Shown here: positions 10,732-27,289 of the stretch, one piece after another
Layout of the letters: every line of letters starts with the position of its first letter
How positions within the stretch are numbered: the first letter of the stretch is position 1
NCBI GenBank assembly: GCA_028551475.1
Contig: CM052362.1
Location: forward strand, 20,814,021-20,878,020
Source of the DNA: Casuarina equisetifolia
Lineage: Eukaryota > Streptophyta > Magnoliopsida > Fagales > Casuarinaceae
Reading direction: 5' to 3'
Length of the DNA: 64,000 nucleotides
Position numbers and translations under genes: made by a program
Notes under the pieces: generated by a model
Seen by the model: only the letters and a program-made list of their open reading frames with translations
What the model was told of the DNA's origin: nothing
Databases searched by the model: none

Positions 10732-13700
10732 GAATGATGACATTGATAAAGAGGGTCGGCTGCTCCGTAGTTGGAATGTGATGTTTTTAGCTTCGTGCGT
10801 GTTTGCGGTATCAGTGGACCCTCTGTTCCTTTTTATTCCTGTTATCAACGAAGATAAGAAGTGTCTTTGGTTAGATGGGAGATTAGAGATTGTGGCCATT
10901 TTTCTGCGGTCAATAACGGATACGATTTATGTTGCGAATATCATCTTCCAATGTTATCGTCTTTACGGGGATGGCATGGCTAGTCGTAATCGTGAAGGAT
11001 TCGAGAACGCTGAGGATCAGAAAAGCGCAAAATGGCACTTGTGGTCGCATTTGGTAGTCGATGTTCTCGCTGTCCTTCCACTTCCACAGGTAAAGGGCAA
11101 CTAATTCCGCTTCTATACTGGTTTTGCTCGCCAAAGAGGAAAATGCACTTGTGGTCGCTTTTGATAGTTGATTTTCGAGTTTACCAAATTACTTTGTAAC
11201 TTATACTACATTAAGAAAAATTGCTGGAGACGGATATAAGAAAACATATGAGTCGTATTCTTAGTTTTTTTTTTTCACTCATTTGAAATTGAGTCTGATA
11301 TGTCAAGTTTCCCTTTTTTTTTTGGTGAAAATGTAAATTGTATTAATAAATTTTAAAATACAAATACACAAGGGCATATCCCAGTATTACAAAAGTCACC
11401 ATATCTATGAAAAGATAGAAATTGGAAGCCTCTAAATTTCACTTAAAATAACATTTCCTTGAGAAGATTTTATATTTTTAAATAAAGAATCTCTCCCACG
11501 TAATACATTTTTTACTTTAGCTAAGAAAATAGGGATATCAATTACTTTTCCTTGAAAACGTCTCCTATTTCGTTCAACCCATATACAATAAATGCAAGCT
11601 AAGAAAGATAGTTTAAAAAGTTTAGCAGCTAAATCATTTCCTTTAACTACTTTGATCATCCATTGTAGCTCTGCATTCCATCCTCCAATATTACGTCGGA
11701 TTCCATTTTGGGCGAGAATACTTTTCCAAATCATCATTGTCCATGCACACTCAAAAAATAGATGACTTATATTTTTTTTATGAGACTGACAAAAATCACA
11801 AAATATATTTACTGAAGGAAGTCATTGAACAATTTCTATAGCTGTAAAAGTCAATCTTCCATTTCTTTTGTATAGAAGATGCAGAATTATTTTTTAATTA
11901 ATAATCACTTGCTCATGAAACATGAATTTTGTGACATTTTTGCCATATATCATAAAAGTTGCAATGGCACCTAATGCAAATATATAACTTATATTGATGG
12001 ATCTTACATCTTATCATTGTAATCTATTCAGGTAATAATTCCAATGATTTTTTCAATAAAAAAGGACTCAAGCCTTTTAAGTTTAAGGAGATTCTTGAAA
12101 GCAGTTGTCCTACTCCAATATGTGCCTAGAGTTCTTTGCATCTACCTCTCATGGAGGAAACTTCAAGGAACGGACTACAGACCTATTCCGATGAAGGTTA
12201 AAGCTGCATTCAATTTCTTCCTTTATATCCTTGCCAGTTATGTAAGTTTAATTAGCTTTCTAGCTTTCAAAACACATAATTTATTTATTTTTGCTCATCA
12301 CAACACTTTTTATGAGTGCATGCTTTTTATGGATTTGTTTAATTCGTCATTCTTGATGAACATAAAAGTATGCATTGCATGGATACTTTATGTCTATGCA
12401 TAACGATAACTTATGGTTAATGAGATCTTTTAAAACTCATGTATAGAATAACCTTCATTTATTTTCCTCTGCAAGCCATTAGCTTTGCAATTACCATAGT
12501 TATATAGCATTTTGTGCAAGTACTTAAAAATGCATGGAAGACTATTAATGAGTATTGAGTACCTGAGGTATATGATATAGGATCATCATAGTAGCCGGGG
12601 AAAACCTGTTACTGGAAAAACATAAGCTTGCAGATAAAAATATTTCTTGAGAAAAGTGTGGGAATCCCGACCTGTTTGTGTCTCAACCAACAGTGGCACA
12701 CGGACCACCGTTTCGGTGTAGAATTCCCATGCTTCAGCTTTATCAGTATATTTTCTTCTTCCTTTTTCCTTCCTTTTAAAAGAAAGTAGTATTTTCTCTA
12801 CCATCATATTTGCAAAATAATCTACCGATGATTAAGGGACTTTGCTTGTGTTATAGGTATTGGGTGCCTTCTGGTACTTATTATCTATCGAACGTGAGAC
12901 CACTTGCTGGCACAAAGCATGCAAAAGACATATTGAATGCACCTCAAGTTCTTTCAAGTGTGGTCGCAGTTCTGAAGACTACACATTTGTAAAGGATTAT
13001 TGTCGTGTGAAAACAGAAAATACAACGTTCTTTGATTTTGGAATATTCTTTGAAGCCATTCAGTCTGGTATCGTAACATCCAGAAATATTCCGCAAAGGA
13101 TCTTGTACAGTCTCTGGTGGGGCCACCGAAATTTGAGGTTTGCTCTACTTAGACTCTTTGACATTTCAGATTAAGCAATCCTACCATTGTTTGTATCAGA
13201 GATTGTCATCAATAATTATCTATACCTTGCTCTTTTAAATTCGGACTCTGTTTTTCATAAGTAGTTCTGGTCGTTCTTGCACATATTTTGTTGCAGCTCT
13301 CTTGGTCAAAACCTTAAAACAAGTACCAACGTATGGGAAAACTGCTTCGCGATCTTGATTTCAATCTTGGGGATGCTGCTGTTGTTGTTTTTCATTGAAA
13401 ATTTGAAGGTTGGTGTTGAGAATTTTAAGTCTTGGTTTATATAGCTATCTCTGTGAACATAAGCTAATGTTTCTAATTCCACAAAAGCACATATTGAGCA
13501 CTCATGAGTCATTGAGATAAAAGTAATGTTATGAGTATTTCTTTTGGTGATTATATAATCTTGATCTTTCACCAAAAAATGTTTTGTTAAGAGGTTAGAT
13601 TATGCAATTTACGATATCTCTCATTTGTTCAACCATGTTGAACCTTTGTAACTTCTAAGAAATTCATGAAATCTATTCACAAATCCAATTAGACTAATAA

Positions 13701-14913
13701 TTTAGTACTACCTAGTTTCTTGTCCGCTGGTACCATTAAAATAATAAGAAGATTGCATATTCTGCTGTTAAAATATCGATTCAACGATGAAAGTTATCAT
13801 CTCTTATTACCTAAATCTTTTGAATATAGTCACTTGTTTATTGGTTTCAAATAAGCTAGACTTGTTGCTTGGCAGAACTACATGCAATGGATAACCAAAA
13901 GTTCGAAGAAGAAGACTAAAATCAGCGAGAATGAAGATTTAAAATCGTGGATATCCAAAATCGAGCTATGTTGTAAGGGAAATCCGAAGAAGATTATATC
14001 CAAGGTACAACGACGAATGTTAGAAGAAAATAATGACATTACTATGCCGAATCTATTCTCTTGTCTTCCGAAGGAGATAATGACGAACATTCACCATTGT
14101 GTTTGCCTGCCCCTGCTAAAGAAGGTGAGTTTCTTCTTCTACTTGCTTTCTTTCTCCTTCCTTTTGGATGAAAGATGAAAATTAAAATACAAAGTTTGAA
14201 AATATTAGAATAATTTGGAAGTGAGTAGGGAAAGTGATTCTGAACGGTATAGAATCACGCTGATCTTTAACGATTACTGAGTCGCTAAGTATTTTGATGA
14301 TCAATCTTTGAGTAACGTTGGTTGGCTTTTCCTCCATTGAGGGGGCTTGTTGGTTTTTGGAGTTTTTTCTGAAAATGTTATGAGAAGTAGATGATGTAGT
14401 CAGGTGGATATTATTGTCCGTTTGGTCGCCCAAGCCACCGTGGTTTCTTATTTGTTTCAGCGTCCGATGGATGCCCTTCTTGTGGATGTCAATTTTGTTA
14501 AATGAATTTTATTCATCCGAAAAATGTAGGTGCCAATGCTTCGTGAAAGGGAGGAAAGAGAGTTGTTGTTGCTTAGCAAACGTCTGAAACCAGCGGTTTA
14601 CAAGAGGAACATGCCCATTTTCCTAAAGGGAGATGTAATTCGGGTAATGCTCTTCATTACCAACGGCAGTATCTTGACAGACACGGGTGAAGGAAGTGGT
14701 CAGCATATTGAAGAAGTTCAATTCTTGGGAGAACAGCTTCTAGAACGGATGTCCACCGGCTCCCCCGAGCCCCACGAGTCCAACCTCCCAATCTCTGATA
14801 AGAACGTCAAAACCATTACAAGAGTTGAAGCCTTTGCTCTAACGTTCCGCGATTTAGAGGCCGTATTTCGAGAGCTTAGCCAAGCAGCTTCTGATGCAGG
14901 AGCATTCGCATAA
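10732..14913 (+). CDS. CNGC copy C, cyclic nucleotide-gated channel-like, short C terminus
   Basis: A plant CNGC-like cation channel subunit expected in a cellular membrane, gated by cyclic nucleotides in better known members. Six exons fit in phase without a stop: 10732-11089 (S1-S3; FAVSVDPLFLFIPVI), 12032-12241 (S4-S5; LRRFLKAVVLLQYVPR), 12857-13137 (S5-pore; LGAFWYLLSIERETTCWHKAC and SLWWGHRNL), 13297-13408 (filter GQN and S6), 13876-14124 (C-linker) and 14530-14913 (binding domain; SNLPISDKNVKTIT). That is about 530 residues. The first exon with the N terminus is not visible, so the model is partial at the 5' end. The protein ends 12 residues after DLEAVF and lacks the calmodulin/IQ tail. 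A LINE fragment lies in the second listed intron position (11,318-11,890). It may be functional or an early pseudogene; transcript data would decide. Confidence 0.72.
11318..11890 (-). mobile_element. LINE (non-LTR retrotransposon) 3' fragment in a CNGC intron
   Basis: Read on the minus strand, this gives the zf-RVT zinc-binding region that ends plant LINE reverse transcriptase proteins: IFCDFCQSHKKNISHLFFEC, then MIWKSILAQNGIRRNIGGWN and CIYCIWVERNRRRFQGK. One TGA interrupts the frame before the zinc motif. The 3' end carries the usual TTAATACAATTTACATTTTC-like tail followed by a poly(A) run (the T run at 11,318-11,327 on plus). It is truncated at the 5' end as typical for LINEs, and antisense to the host gene. 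Confidence 0.82.
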
Positions 14914-15533
14914 ACTTTCGCCAGTGACTGGATGAAAGAAGAATGAAAGAGAAAATTTCCACTGGTGCTCCCGTGATAGAATTGCTAGTTGTTTGAATTG
15001 CGTTGGCGATTCCTTCTTAGTCTAGATTGAACGATACCTAGAGATATGTGGAGAATAATATCTTTCTTGTGATGCTCTTCGTCAATTGAACAATCTTTTC
15101 ATTTACCACATTGTTTAGCTTCTGAGTAACCCCTTTATCTTTGGCTCCATTTCTTTCACAAAAATTTACAAAAGCATAGATTCTCCTAGCTTTCTTACCT
15201 TGGTTGGCTATTCAACCTGCAACTGTTACGGTTCAAAACTAATTGAACCCATCATACGCTAACAAGTTTAAATCTTTTGACTTAGCAATTGAGTTTTTTA
15301 TATTTGATATTAGGGCTAAGCCATAGGTCCCGAGTTCAAATCTTACTGGAGTATTGCTAGGGTGAAATTTTGGTGAAGTATACCTAGAATGTTGATTGGA
15401 ATATACTGCTGAAATCACCTTACAGACCGTCAAGACATTGGATTAGAAGCATGGTTCAAATGTAATTGAAACCATTATGTCAACAAGTTTAAACTTTTTG
15501 GTTTAGTAGCTGGATTTGTTATAACAACTCCTT
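14914..15533. other. 3' flank of CNGC copy C with dispersed repeat
   Basis: 14,950-15,230 matches the flank of copy A. 15,300-15,430 contains a dispersed-repeat-like stretch (CCCGAGTTCAAATCTTA and GAATATACTGCTGAAATCACC). No coding potential beyond short chance frames. Confidence 0.5.
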
Positions 15534-15746
15534 TCATAAAGCTTCAGTAGCGTTCTCATCCAAAATGTCCTTTGTATCATAGACCGCATCTTTCAGCTCA
15601 TCATGCCAGTTTTTCACTTTAGGTTTTGTAACTCGTAAATCCTCGGCGTCTTCGGGCATGGCATTGTGAGTCAACAACGCTGCGTTGAAACTCTCTTGTA
15701 GTTCATCGGAGAGTCGAAAGAAGTCAATGAAGAGGGGAGATGCCAT
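15534..15746 (-). pseudogene. CC-NBS-LRR resistance gene fragment (Rx_N domain only)
   Basis: A 70-residue frame starting MASPLFIDFFR and ending WHDELKDAVYDTKDILDENA. It resembles the N-terminal coiled-coil (Rx_N) domain of RPP13/R1-type NLR immune receptors: the NAMPEDAEDLRVTKPKVKNW stretch and the LKDAVYD..DILDE motif near the EDVID site are characteristic. A stop follows directly after TEAL, and no NB-ARC or LRR sequence follows. It is an isolated relic rather than a gene, unless it is transcribed as a CC-only protein. Confidence 0.75.
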
Positions 15747-16655
15747 TTTTTAGAAGTACACTTGAAGCAAGGGAGACACAAATAGGGTTGCAGACTCAGC
15801 CAATAGGTTTTCTTAAAACTTTTCAAAATTCTTTGTTCTTTTACATTGTTGAAATGCTTGTTCTCTATCTTTTTCATTTTTGAAATGCCCCTTAAAGATA
15901 TGATTTTTGTTTTACAGACTACATAACATTGTTTTTCTTTAACGTAACTGGGACGAGAATATTAAAAACGGCTATCACGTAGCTTTGCTGTCACCCCTTT
16001 TTCTTCAAATTAACTATTCCACAAGAACCACTTACAGGAATCGTTGTTAGAATTAATTTCCTTTTGATACTTTATCTGTTAAACACAACCTTTCTCAAAG
16101 GGCACGTACAGTCAACTACAAGACTGGAGCTCGAAAAGATTGCTTAAAACACCAAAATGCTTAGACAAGGCATTCTCCATCAGCAGTGGCTACAGCTTCC
16201 AAAAAGAAATTGTTTTACTTAGTCTTCACTTATGACATTGCCATCAACTATCATGGCATAAAAAATATCTGAGATATGATGAATATCTGCTGAAGACATG
16301 GGAAATCCAGACAGTTCCTCGGGCAACGATCGTATTCAGATGTTTTAAAAACGGAAGGGAGAAATAATAGGTGGGGACTTTTATTTCTTACATTTCACTG
16401 AAAACAGATAATCGAATTAAAGACTTACAGCCACAGTATTTCGAAGAAATTTAGCACCCATAAAAGATAATGCGTACAGTGCTATCACATTTTATAGAAG
16501 TAGCGTTCTAAAACTCAGTTATTGGAAGTGATTATACGACAGTAGGATTAAAATCCTCCCTAAAATCTTTAACAGAGATCCTCGTCTACCCTTGTGCAAT
16601 AACTACTCAGCGTCTACTTTCCCAAAAGAGTCAAACCAGGACTGCCCATGGTAAG
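15747..16655. other. Spacer and 3' UTR region of spermine synthase
   Basis: No gene seen. The part closest to 16,656 should hold the 3' untranslated region of the minus-strand spermine synthase; the rest is anonymous AT-rich sequence. Confidence 0.5.
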
Positions 16656-20783
<4,128 letters not shown>

Positions 20784-20814
20784 AAATTATCTTTTTCTTC
20801 TCCAGCTCCAGCCT

Positions 20815-22235
20815 CTAAGTAGCAAAACACATCCAGAATAGTTAAGTTCCACAATAAACATTAAAGTTACAGTTAATCGTACCATACACATACAGATAGT
20901 CAATGGAAACTATAGCCCTTGAAACATAAACAACTGAGTCAAAACTTAAAAATAAAATAAAATAAAAATCAGAGTGAACTATAGAGACGAGAAAGGGCAC
21001 GAGAAGAATACCAGGCAAACTCTCAAATTTACACTCCAAGGCAAAACAGACACAATTTATAATCCACCCATCACCGACATGGAAATTATTCCCTTAAGAA
21101 GATGGAAGTTGGAAAGAAATCTATACTGAATAAGGAAATATATAGCTTCTGGTCGAAAATTAACTGCTAAAAACTTTACCATAAATTAATTCAACTTGAT
21201 ACACAGTTTGCTTTAAAATATGCCATTACGAACAAAATTAACCAATATACTTTCCCAAAACTTGTCCTTATTTCACCAAATAAAGACAAATGATCCTTAC
21301 CGTATAAGAAATCCCCGATGAATTTTCGCGGCTTCTACTCTTCTTGGGCCCTAAATAATTTATGAAAAGAGAAACGGAATAAATAAATTTAAAAAAAAAA
21401 AAAAAGAAGTTTCGTTTCTTTTAGTTTCCAATATTTCCTTTGCCAGGGAAGGAATCTACTTTGCGCAGGAAAGAATGAACACAAAATTATTTTCCGTCAA
21501 ATGCTGAAAAGAAAAGAGGTAAACTCTATGACAACACGTATCGACCAATAAAACAAAATTCTGCACCGAAAGAATCAAACTTAAGAATTTCGATCTCAAA
21601 TTCCATTCGCCTAATGCATTAAACTAGGACAAGAAAATCTGAAAATCCGTTTGGTTTCCTACTGACGGGAGAGAAAATTAATAACGAGTAATATCTGGCA
21701 TCTCCTATAATACCAAACAACTATTTTGAACAATTCTGCGTAAAACAAGCGGCACCGAATGCAAAAATTGAACCTTCCCACAAAATTTTCCAGCTAACCA
21801 AACAGAGTCGCAGGGGTTTAAGAAGAAAGGTCCAATTAAAAATACCCACAGGCTACAATACAACCACTGTCTCGCCAAATTCGGATACAACGTAAAAAAG
21901 AAAACATAAAAAGAAAAAGAAAAAAAAAGATCAAATAGAAAAAAGCATTTCACTCGGAGGCTGAACTCAAAATCAAAGTGAGCAGAGATAAAGAGCATAT
22001 AACATTTAGATAAGGAGAGAGAGAGAGATGGATATACAGGTAGAGATCTCTTGCCTGGTGTTAATGGCAGCGATATTGTATTGCTCTACAGACTGTGCTG
22101 CCTCTTCCCTAATAGTCCTTTGATTTCTCTTTTGTAAAAGCACCTTTAGGACGGAAAGAGCGAGCGGGAAAGGGATACAAGGGGTCTGCTTCTCCGTCTC
22201 ACTCTCGTCTCAATCTATGAAGGTTTGTGTTTGGT
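20815..22235 (-). other. 5' leader intron and noncoding first exon of spermine synthase
   Basis: The coding exon starts after a clear acceptor (TTGCTACTTAG, exon from 20814). A transcribed leader is expected from about 22,235 down to about 22,040. Possible donors are ACCT/GTATAT near 22,035 or a GC-type CCAG/GCAAGA near 22,050; I cannot choose between them. A short GA run lies at 22,016-22,028. Confidence 0.45.
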
Positions 22236-22263
22236 TGGACGGAAATGGCGTTGCAGAAAGCCA

Positions 22264-22270
22264 ATTTATA
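22264..22270 (-). promoter_or_regulatory. TATA box of spermine synthase
   Basis: On the minus strand the sequence reads TGTGTATAAATTGGC. It sits about 30 bases before a CT-rich stretch suited to a plant leader, giving a predicted start near 22,235. Confidence 0.5.
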
Positions 22271-24906
22271 CACAAAGATTGACAGTCTTTTGTTTATGCT
22301 TTTTTGAACTCCCCAATATATTGCATTTGTTTATTCATCATGCCATATAAATCGTGGCTTTTTCAAGAACCCTTCATTTCGGGTTTGGGACTTGAGACTG
22401 GAGCCCCAAATAAAAGTCAAGTTCCCAAGATCAGGCGCACGTTTTTTTTATTTTTCTGACTTTCTACATCACAGATCTTAAGAGTTTGGTGGTTCAAATA
22501 ATAGAATTTTGGACACCATAATAATAATATTACATCAATATCGACAAAAATTTAACTAAGTTAAAAGTTATTATTGCTTAGAACTAAAAATCTTAGGTTC
22601 GACACCTAACTGTATAAATCTGACACTAAATATGTGAATTTAAGTTCGTGTATTAAAAAATTAAAGATTTCTTGAGTTATAAATCTTTGTAAGGTTGTTT
22701 CTGCACTTGATCTATAGTTATTTGTTTAGATTAAGAGTAAAAATAAATAAATAAATAATATCATGTCATATCAATTACTTTTCTTTTTTGATTTTTCATA
22801 TATTCTCTCTATGTAAAACTTAAATATAATCAATACACCAATAGCCTCTAAATTTTAGGTATGATAATCCATATTCCTAAATTAGTTTATTAGCACAATG
22901 ATAAATTAGTTGAGTTTAAAATTTTTTGATTTTAAGTTACTAATCATATATTCTCAAGTGTCAAATCTAAGACATTTAGATTCTAAATATGATCTATTTT
23001 TAATTAAGTTAGATACTTGTCAATTTTAAACCCTATTTTACCTATAAAAAAAACTTAAATGTTTAAATTTATATAGGTTTATCTTTACACTATTATACTA
23101 TCGTTTGAATGGAATCTTCTCCTTGTAAATTTGATGCGCCATAGAGAGAATCTCACTTACGTGTTACATGCCTCTGCCTTGTCCGCGCCATGCACCTTTA
23201 CTCTTATTCCAAGGATATCTGCTCGTACATGTGAAGTTCACATTTGCCACATATTCTAAGAACTCCTATATGCATTGCGTAATTCGCCTTTTTTTATTAC
23301 ATGGGACCGTGTTTGTCCATATTGTGTTTGATCTCAGTTATAAAAAGGATTAATTTCTTAAACAATCTTGCGGTCAAACCATAAGATAACACATGACATA
23401 TGACTATGTTACCTAACCCAAAGAACTTAAGTGTTTTAGGTTTTGGACTATCATGCTTTATAAACTATTCATTATTGTCATATTTTTCAATATAGGTCTC
23501 GAATTTTTTGATGAGTTTATTAAAAGTAGCCTTTGTTCAATATTGTATACTTAAATTTCGATTGATTGTTTGTGTCCTTTGCTCCTTAAAAACTTTGTCA
23601 ATCTAACACTAAATGTTTTTGAGAAAGTTAGATATATATTTTTTATAAAAGAAAATGTATATTTCTGTAAGGGTTTAAGCAATCGATTGTATCCAATATG
23701 AAATTTTCCTATTTGTCAAATCCTAGACTATATGTAGGGTTGAATGTATTGGGTGCTTATCTTGTAAAGTGTATTAGTTTTTTTTTCTTTTAATGCAAGG
23801 TGTATTAGTTGGATTATCAAAATAATACCAACATTTTTATGTATACAAACTATTAATTAAAAGAAGAAAATTTTAACATTTAACATTTTTGACAAGTTAT
23901 ATGAAATGTTTTGAATAATATCATTTATTGTGATAAAAATTAAATAAATGAAGTGTTCATTTAACTCTTAAACTAACTTTCAAATTATATTGAATAATCA
24001 ACTCTCATGAGATTTAATTTTATAAGCTAAATCCAATTCCTAATTGCGTCTACAACAATATACAACGTGCAACCCAAATTTGGCATGATGCCCCATCGTC
24101 AACAACGACATGGCCCTTGAATTGACACCCAAAAATATTAGGCCACTTTATGTTCCCCACAATCTGTCACATTATCCAATAATATTTCACACGAACGATA
24201 AGGGAGGAAGGTCGATGCCTTCTTTTCCTGAATCTCTGATTTTGCACTTGACACATTTGACTTATAATTGATGATTATCCATTCACCGGGAACTTTTAAC
24301 ATCATGTCATAATCATCACAATCGCGTTGATAGAAAGTTTAATGGTAATTGCTTGATTAGCATGCTCCTGTCACCTCATTACATTAATTAGTTGTGCGTC
24401 TCCGTTTTCTTATGCGCTAAGTCTTTTCGAAGTGGCCTCATCTTGGCTGGCCCCACAATCCTTTAAAGCCGAGGACGTGGCTCTTTTTCAATCACTGGTT
24501 CAAGTATCAATAACGTAAGCATGCAAGACTTAATTAACCTTTTATGGCCAAGTAAAAAGCAAGGTACACTGTCCAGATGACCCCTACTGAAAATAAACCA
24601 AAAACAAACACTTTCCACGTCGAACCAAGGGATAAAGTGCATGTTCATATTAGAAAACACTTGGAGAAAGGTCATTGGCTTGTTGGAGGAAAACCGGCCA
24701 TTATTATCTCGTTCCTCACCTACCCATAAAAGAAGATCTCTTTTTTACCATTTCTCCACCTCCTAAAAGAGGATTTTTCTTACGGTGGGGAGGAGAGATG
24801 AAACGGTAGTTTAACTTTCACAACAACCGCTCTCTTGAGGTTAGGAAATCTCCATCTCGATGGTGGCGGTAGGTGTTGATTTTGCGACGCTGCCATGCTT
24901 TCTGGG
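22271..24906. other. Gene-poor AT-rich spacer
   Basis: No gene supported. It holds scattered repeat-like pieces: TTAGGTTCGACACCTAACTG at about 22,590 looks like a worn tRNA-type B box, and there is an AAAT microsatellite near 22,742. Only short chance frames occur. Confidence 0.5.
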
Positions 24907-25311
24907 TTATTTTTTCAAGATCTTCAACAACGGATTAGCCACGTTATTCCCGAAAAGGTCTTGGTCATCTGGGTTTGCTGGTCCAATCAAGCATGAAATC
25001 ACGCCCCGTGGGACAACAGAATAGCCTGGATTATAATAAGAAAAAGAAGAGGAAACAAAGTTGGCACGTATCTTTTTGATACAAACGTGACCCATGACAG
25101 AATCCGGAAAAGGGCTGAATTGATTGGCAAAGCTAAAGCATAGTCTTTTTCTTTTACAGAGAGTCTGATCATCAAACAAGCCATCATTGCAGAAAAGAAA
25201 AGGCATTCCGTCTCTAAAGTATGTCTGGAACAAAACAGAGTGGACGGAGAGAGGATCAGAAAAGTTGATAGCACAAAATAATAAAAGCATTATTCGCATG
25301 CAGATCTGCAT
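24907..25311 (-). other. Unassigned 134-codon open frame
   Basis: An uninterrupted minus-strand frame beginning MQICMRIMLLLFCAINF and ending LFGNNVANPLLKILKK. The first 20 residues are hydrophobic, like a signal peptide. I do not recognise the family. Base composition is higher in GC than the flanks. It could be an exon, a relic of a transposon or organelle sequence, or chance; there is no neighbouring coding context. Confidence 0.2.
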
Positions 25312-27289
25312 CTTAACAGTTCAATAAAATCAAAAGGAATGGCTGGAAACAATCTAGGAGAGTGTACTTTATGCCTTTGTGATCGTGCCTCTATCCTGTT
25401 CATTTACGGGACACGTGGACCACATTTTTAGACCCTATCCTTATTTCCTCTTCAACTCTTTTTCGGTGTCTCGGATTTTTTTTTTTCCTGAGGACAATTA
25501 TTCAATTTCTCCTATCTCTCCATTAATATTACGTATATACACTTCTTTCATGTGGTACTATTTATTACAATTTCAACAGTAGAAACTAAGCGATTTCTGT
25601 CTTATGGAATTCACGTTTCTTATCACGAGAAAGAATGGCTGCAATACTCTTTTTTCTTGCATGTAAAAGTTGTGATGATAAGTTTTTGATATTATATATC
25701 ATTAACTATTAAATGTGAATGTTATCTTATATTAAAAATACTAAGATAAATTATTGATTTTATTAGTAATATAATTTTTTACTTAGTATTTTAAAATTTT
25801 AGAATGGACCATAATTAGTATTAAAGTTATAGTTGAACTTTTATTTATAATGCACGTGAGAATAAGTGTAAAAAATAAATATTGTACTATATTAAAAATG
25901 AGAAAATAGATTATTAATTTTGTAAATGATAATCTTTTTTTTCTTAATGTCTTAAAATTTTAGAGTGGATCTTTAAACTTTAATATTAATATTTAATAAA
26001 ATTATAACGTCTCTTATGGTTAACTTGATGAAAATTTCAAACATGTGGACTTGGATTAATGACGGAGTCGAGAAGAAATTGACAGATTGAAGTTCTTCAA
26101 AGAATGAGAACGTGGTGGCTGAAAGACGTATCTCGTAGATCGCGTGGAGTGCAAAAGTCGCCTTGGATGACTTTGAAGAGCGTCTGAACTCCAAAACTTA
26201 TCGTTTCTCTGGCTATAGACTAAAGTATTGAAGAAATGTGAAGGCATTACAAGTTACATACTCTTTTCAAAAAGTTAGGGAACTCAATTCCATGCCGTGG
26301 TTGGCCCTTAGAACAAGATGCTAGAAGTTGCAAATAATATTATCCTTTGGAATGTGAATCTCCATGGCCCTAAGCTTGAAAACAGAGAGGCGACGGATGG
26401 GACATCATCTGAGAAAGGTCTTTGCACTATTTGCCGCGAGGGTTGTTTTTCAAACACGACCCTTAGGATTGGCAAACACGTTAGCTGGAAAATGTGGGAT
26501 TCTATTGGAATATGAAAAAGTTGGAATATTTTAATTCATACTGTTTTGTTTTACTTTCCTTTTTAGTAACATCACTGCTTTCTATTGAAGAAAAATCAGC
26601 TTTATGAGCTTGTAAAATATTCAAGAAATCTAGGAACCTGCGAATCAAATTGGCATAGAAGTCTTTGAATAAACTAAATTAGATGAGAGGCTGAAGGAAA
26701 GAAGAAAAAAGACAAAAGCAAAGTTAGGCAAGTGTCAATAACTTGTTAGCTCACCATTACATTAACCGGGCTTGTAACCATAAAGTCTAAAGTTCAACAT
26801 ACGAGTGTCTGAGTTGGTGCCTTGTGGCCGTTCTTGATAGGATTAGCTCCTATTTATTTTCCATTTGCCTAAGTAAATAGATCCGTTGGAAGTTGAAGGC
26901 TGAGGAAAAAAGAACGAACTGAAAATTTTCTATCCGGGTTGCCTAGCGAATTCTCAAAAGCTGCATGTGTTATATAGACACAATGGTATAAATATAAAAG
27001 AAGACAAAGATACAGTGATGTAAATATATAAGAAGTGAACTATTTACACGATTGAATAATATCCAAAGCCAATATGAACATGCTTACATACCAATGGAGG
27101 AAAATGCTTACTGTAAAGAAAATGGACATGAAGTCGCATAAATCCATGGCAGCCCTCCGCAGCGCTCATGCAAAGTCACCTGACCGCTGTAACCACATTA
27201 CGCACAGGGAATTTTCTGGCCATGGCATCAGGAAAAAGAAGATTAAAGTTCTGGTTTTCGTTTGAACTTACGATCACTGCTCCAGACTG
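25312..27289. other. AT-rich spacer without supported genes
   Basis: Two near-duplicate AT-rich stretches at about 25,680-25,850 and 25,860-25,990 share words such as AGATAAATTATTGATTTT and CTTAAAATTTTAGA. Short open frames at 26.0-26.5 kb have no recognisable domain. Confidence 0.4.

Noticed and set aside
22560..22640. B-box-like TTAGGTTCGACACCTAACTG as a SINE
   Set aside because: No matching A box, tail or duplication was found; left as a generic dispersed repeat.
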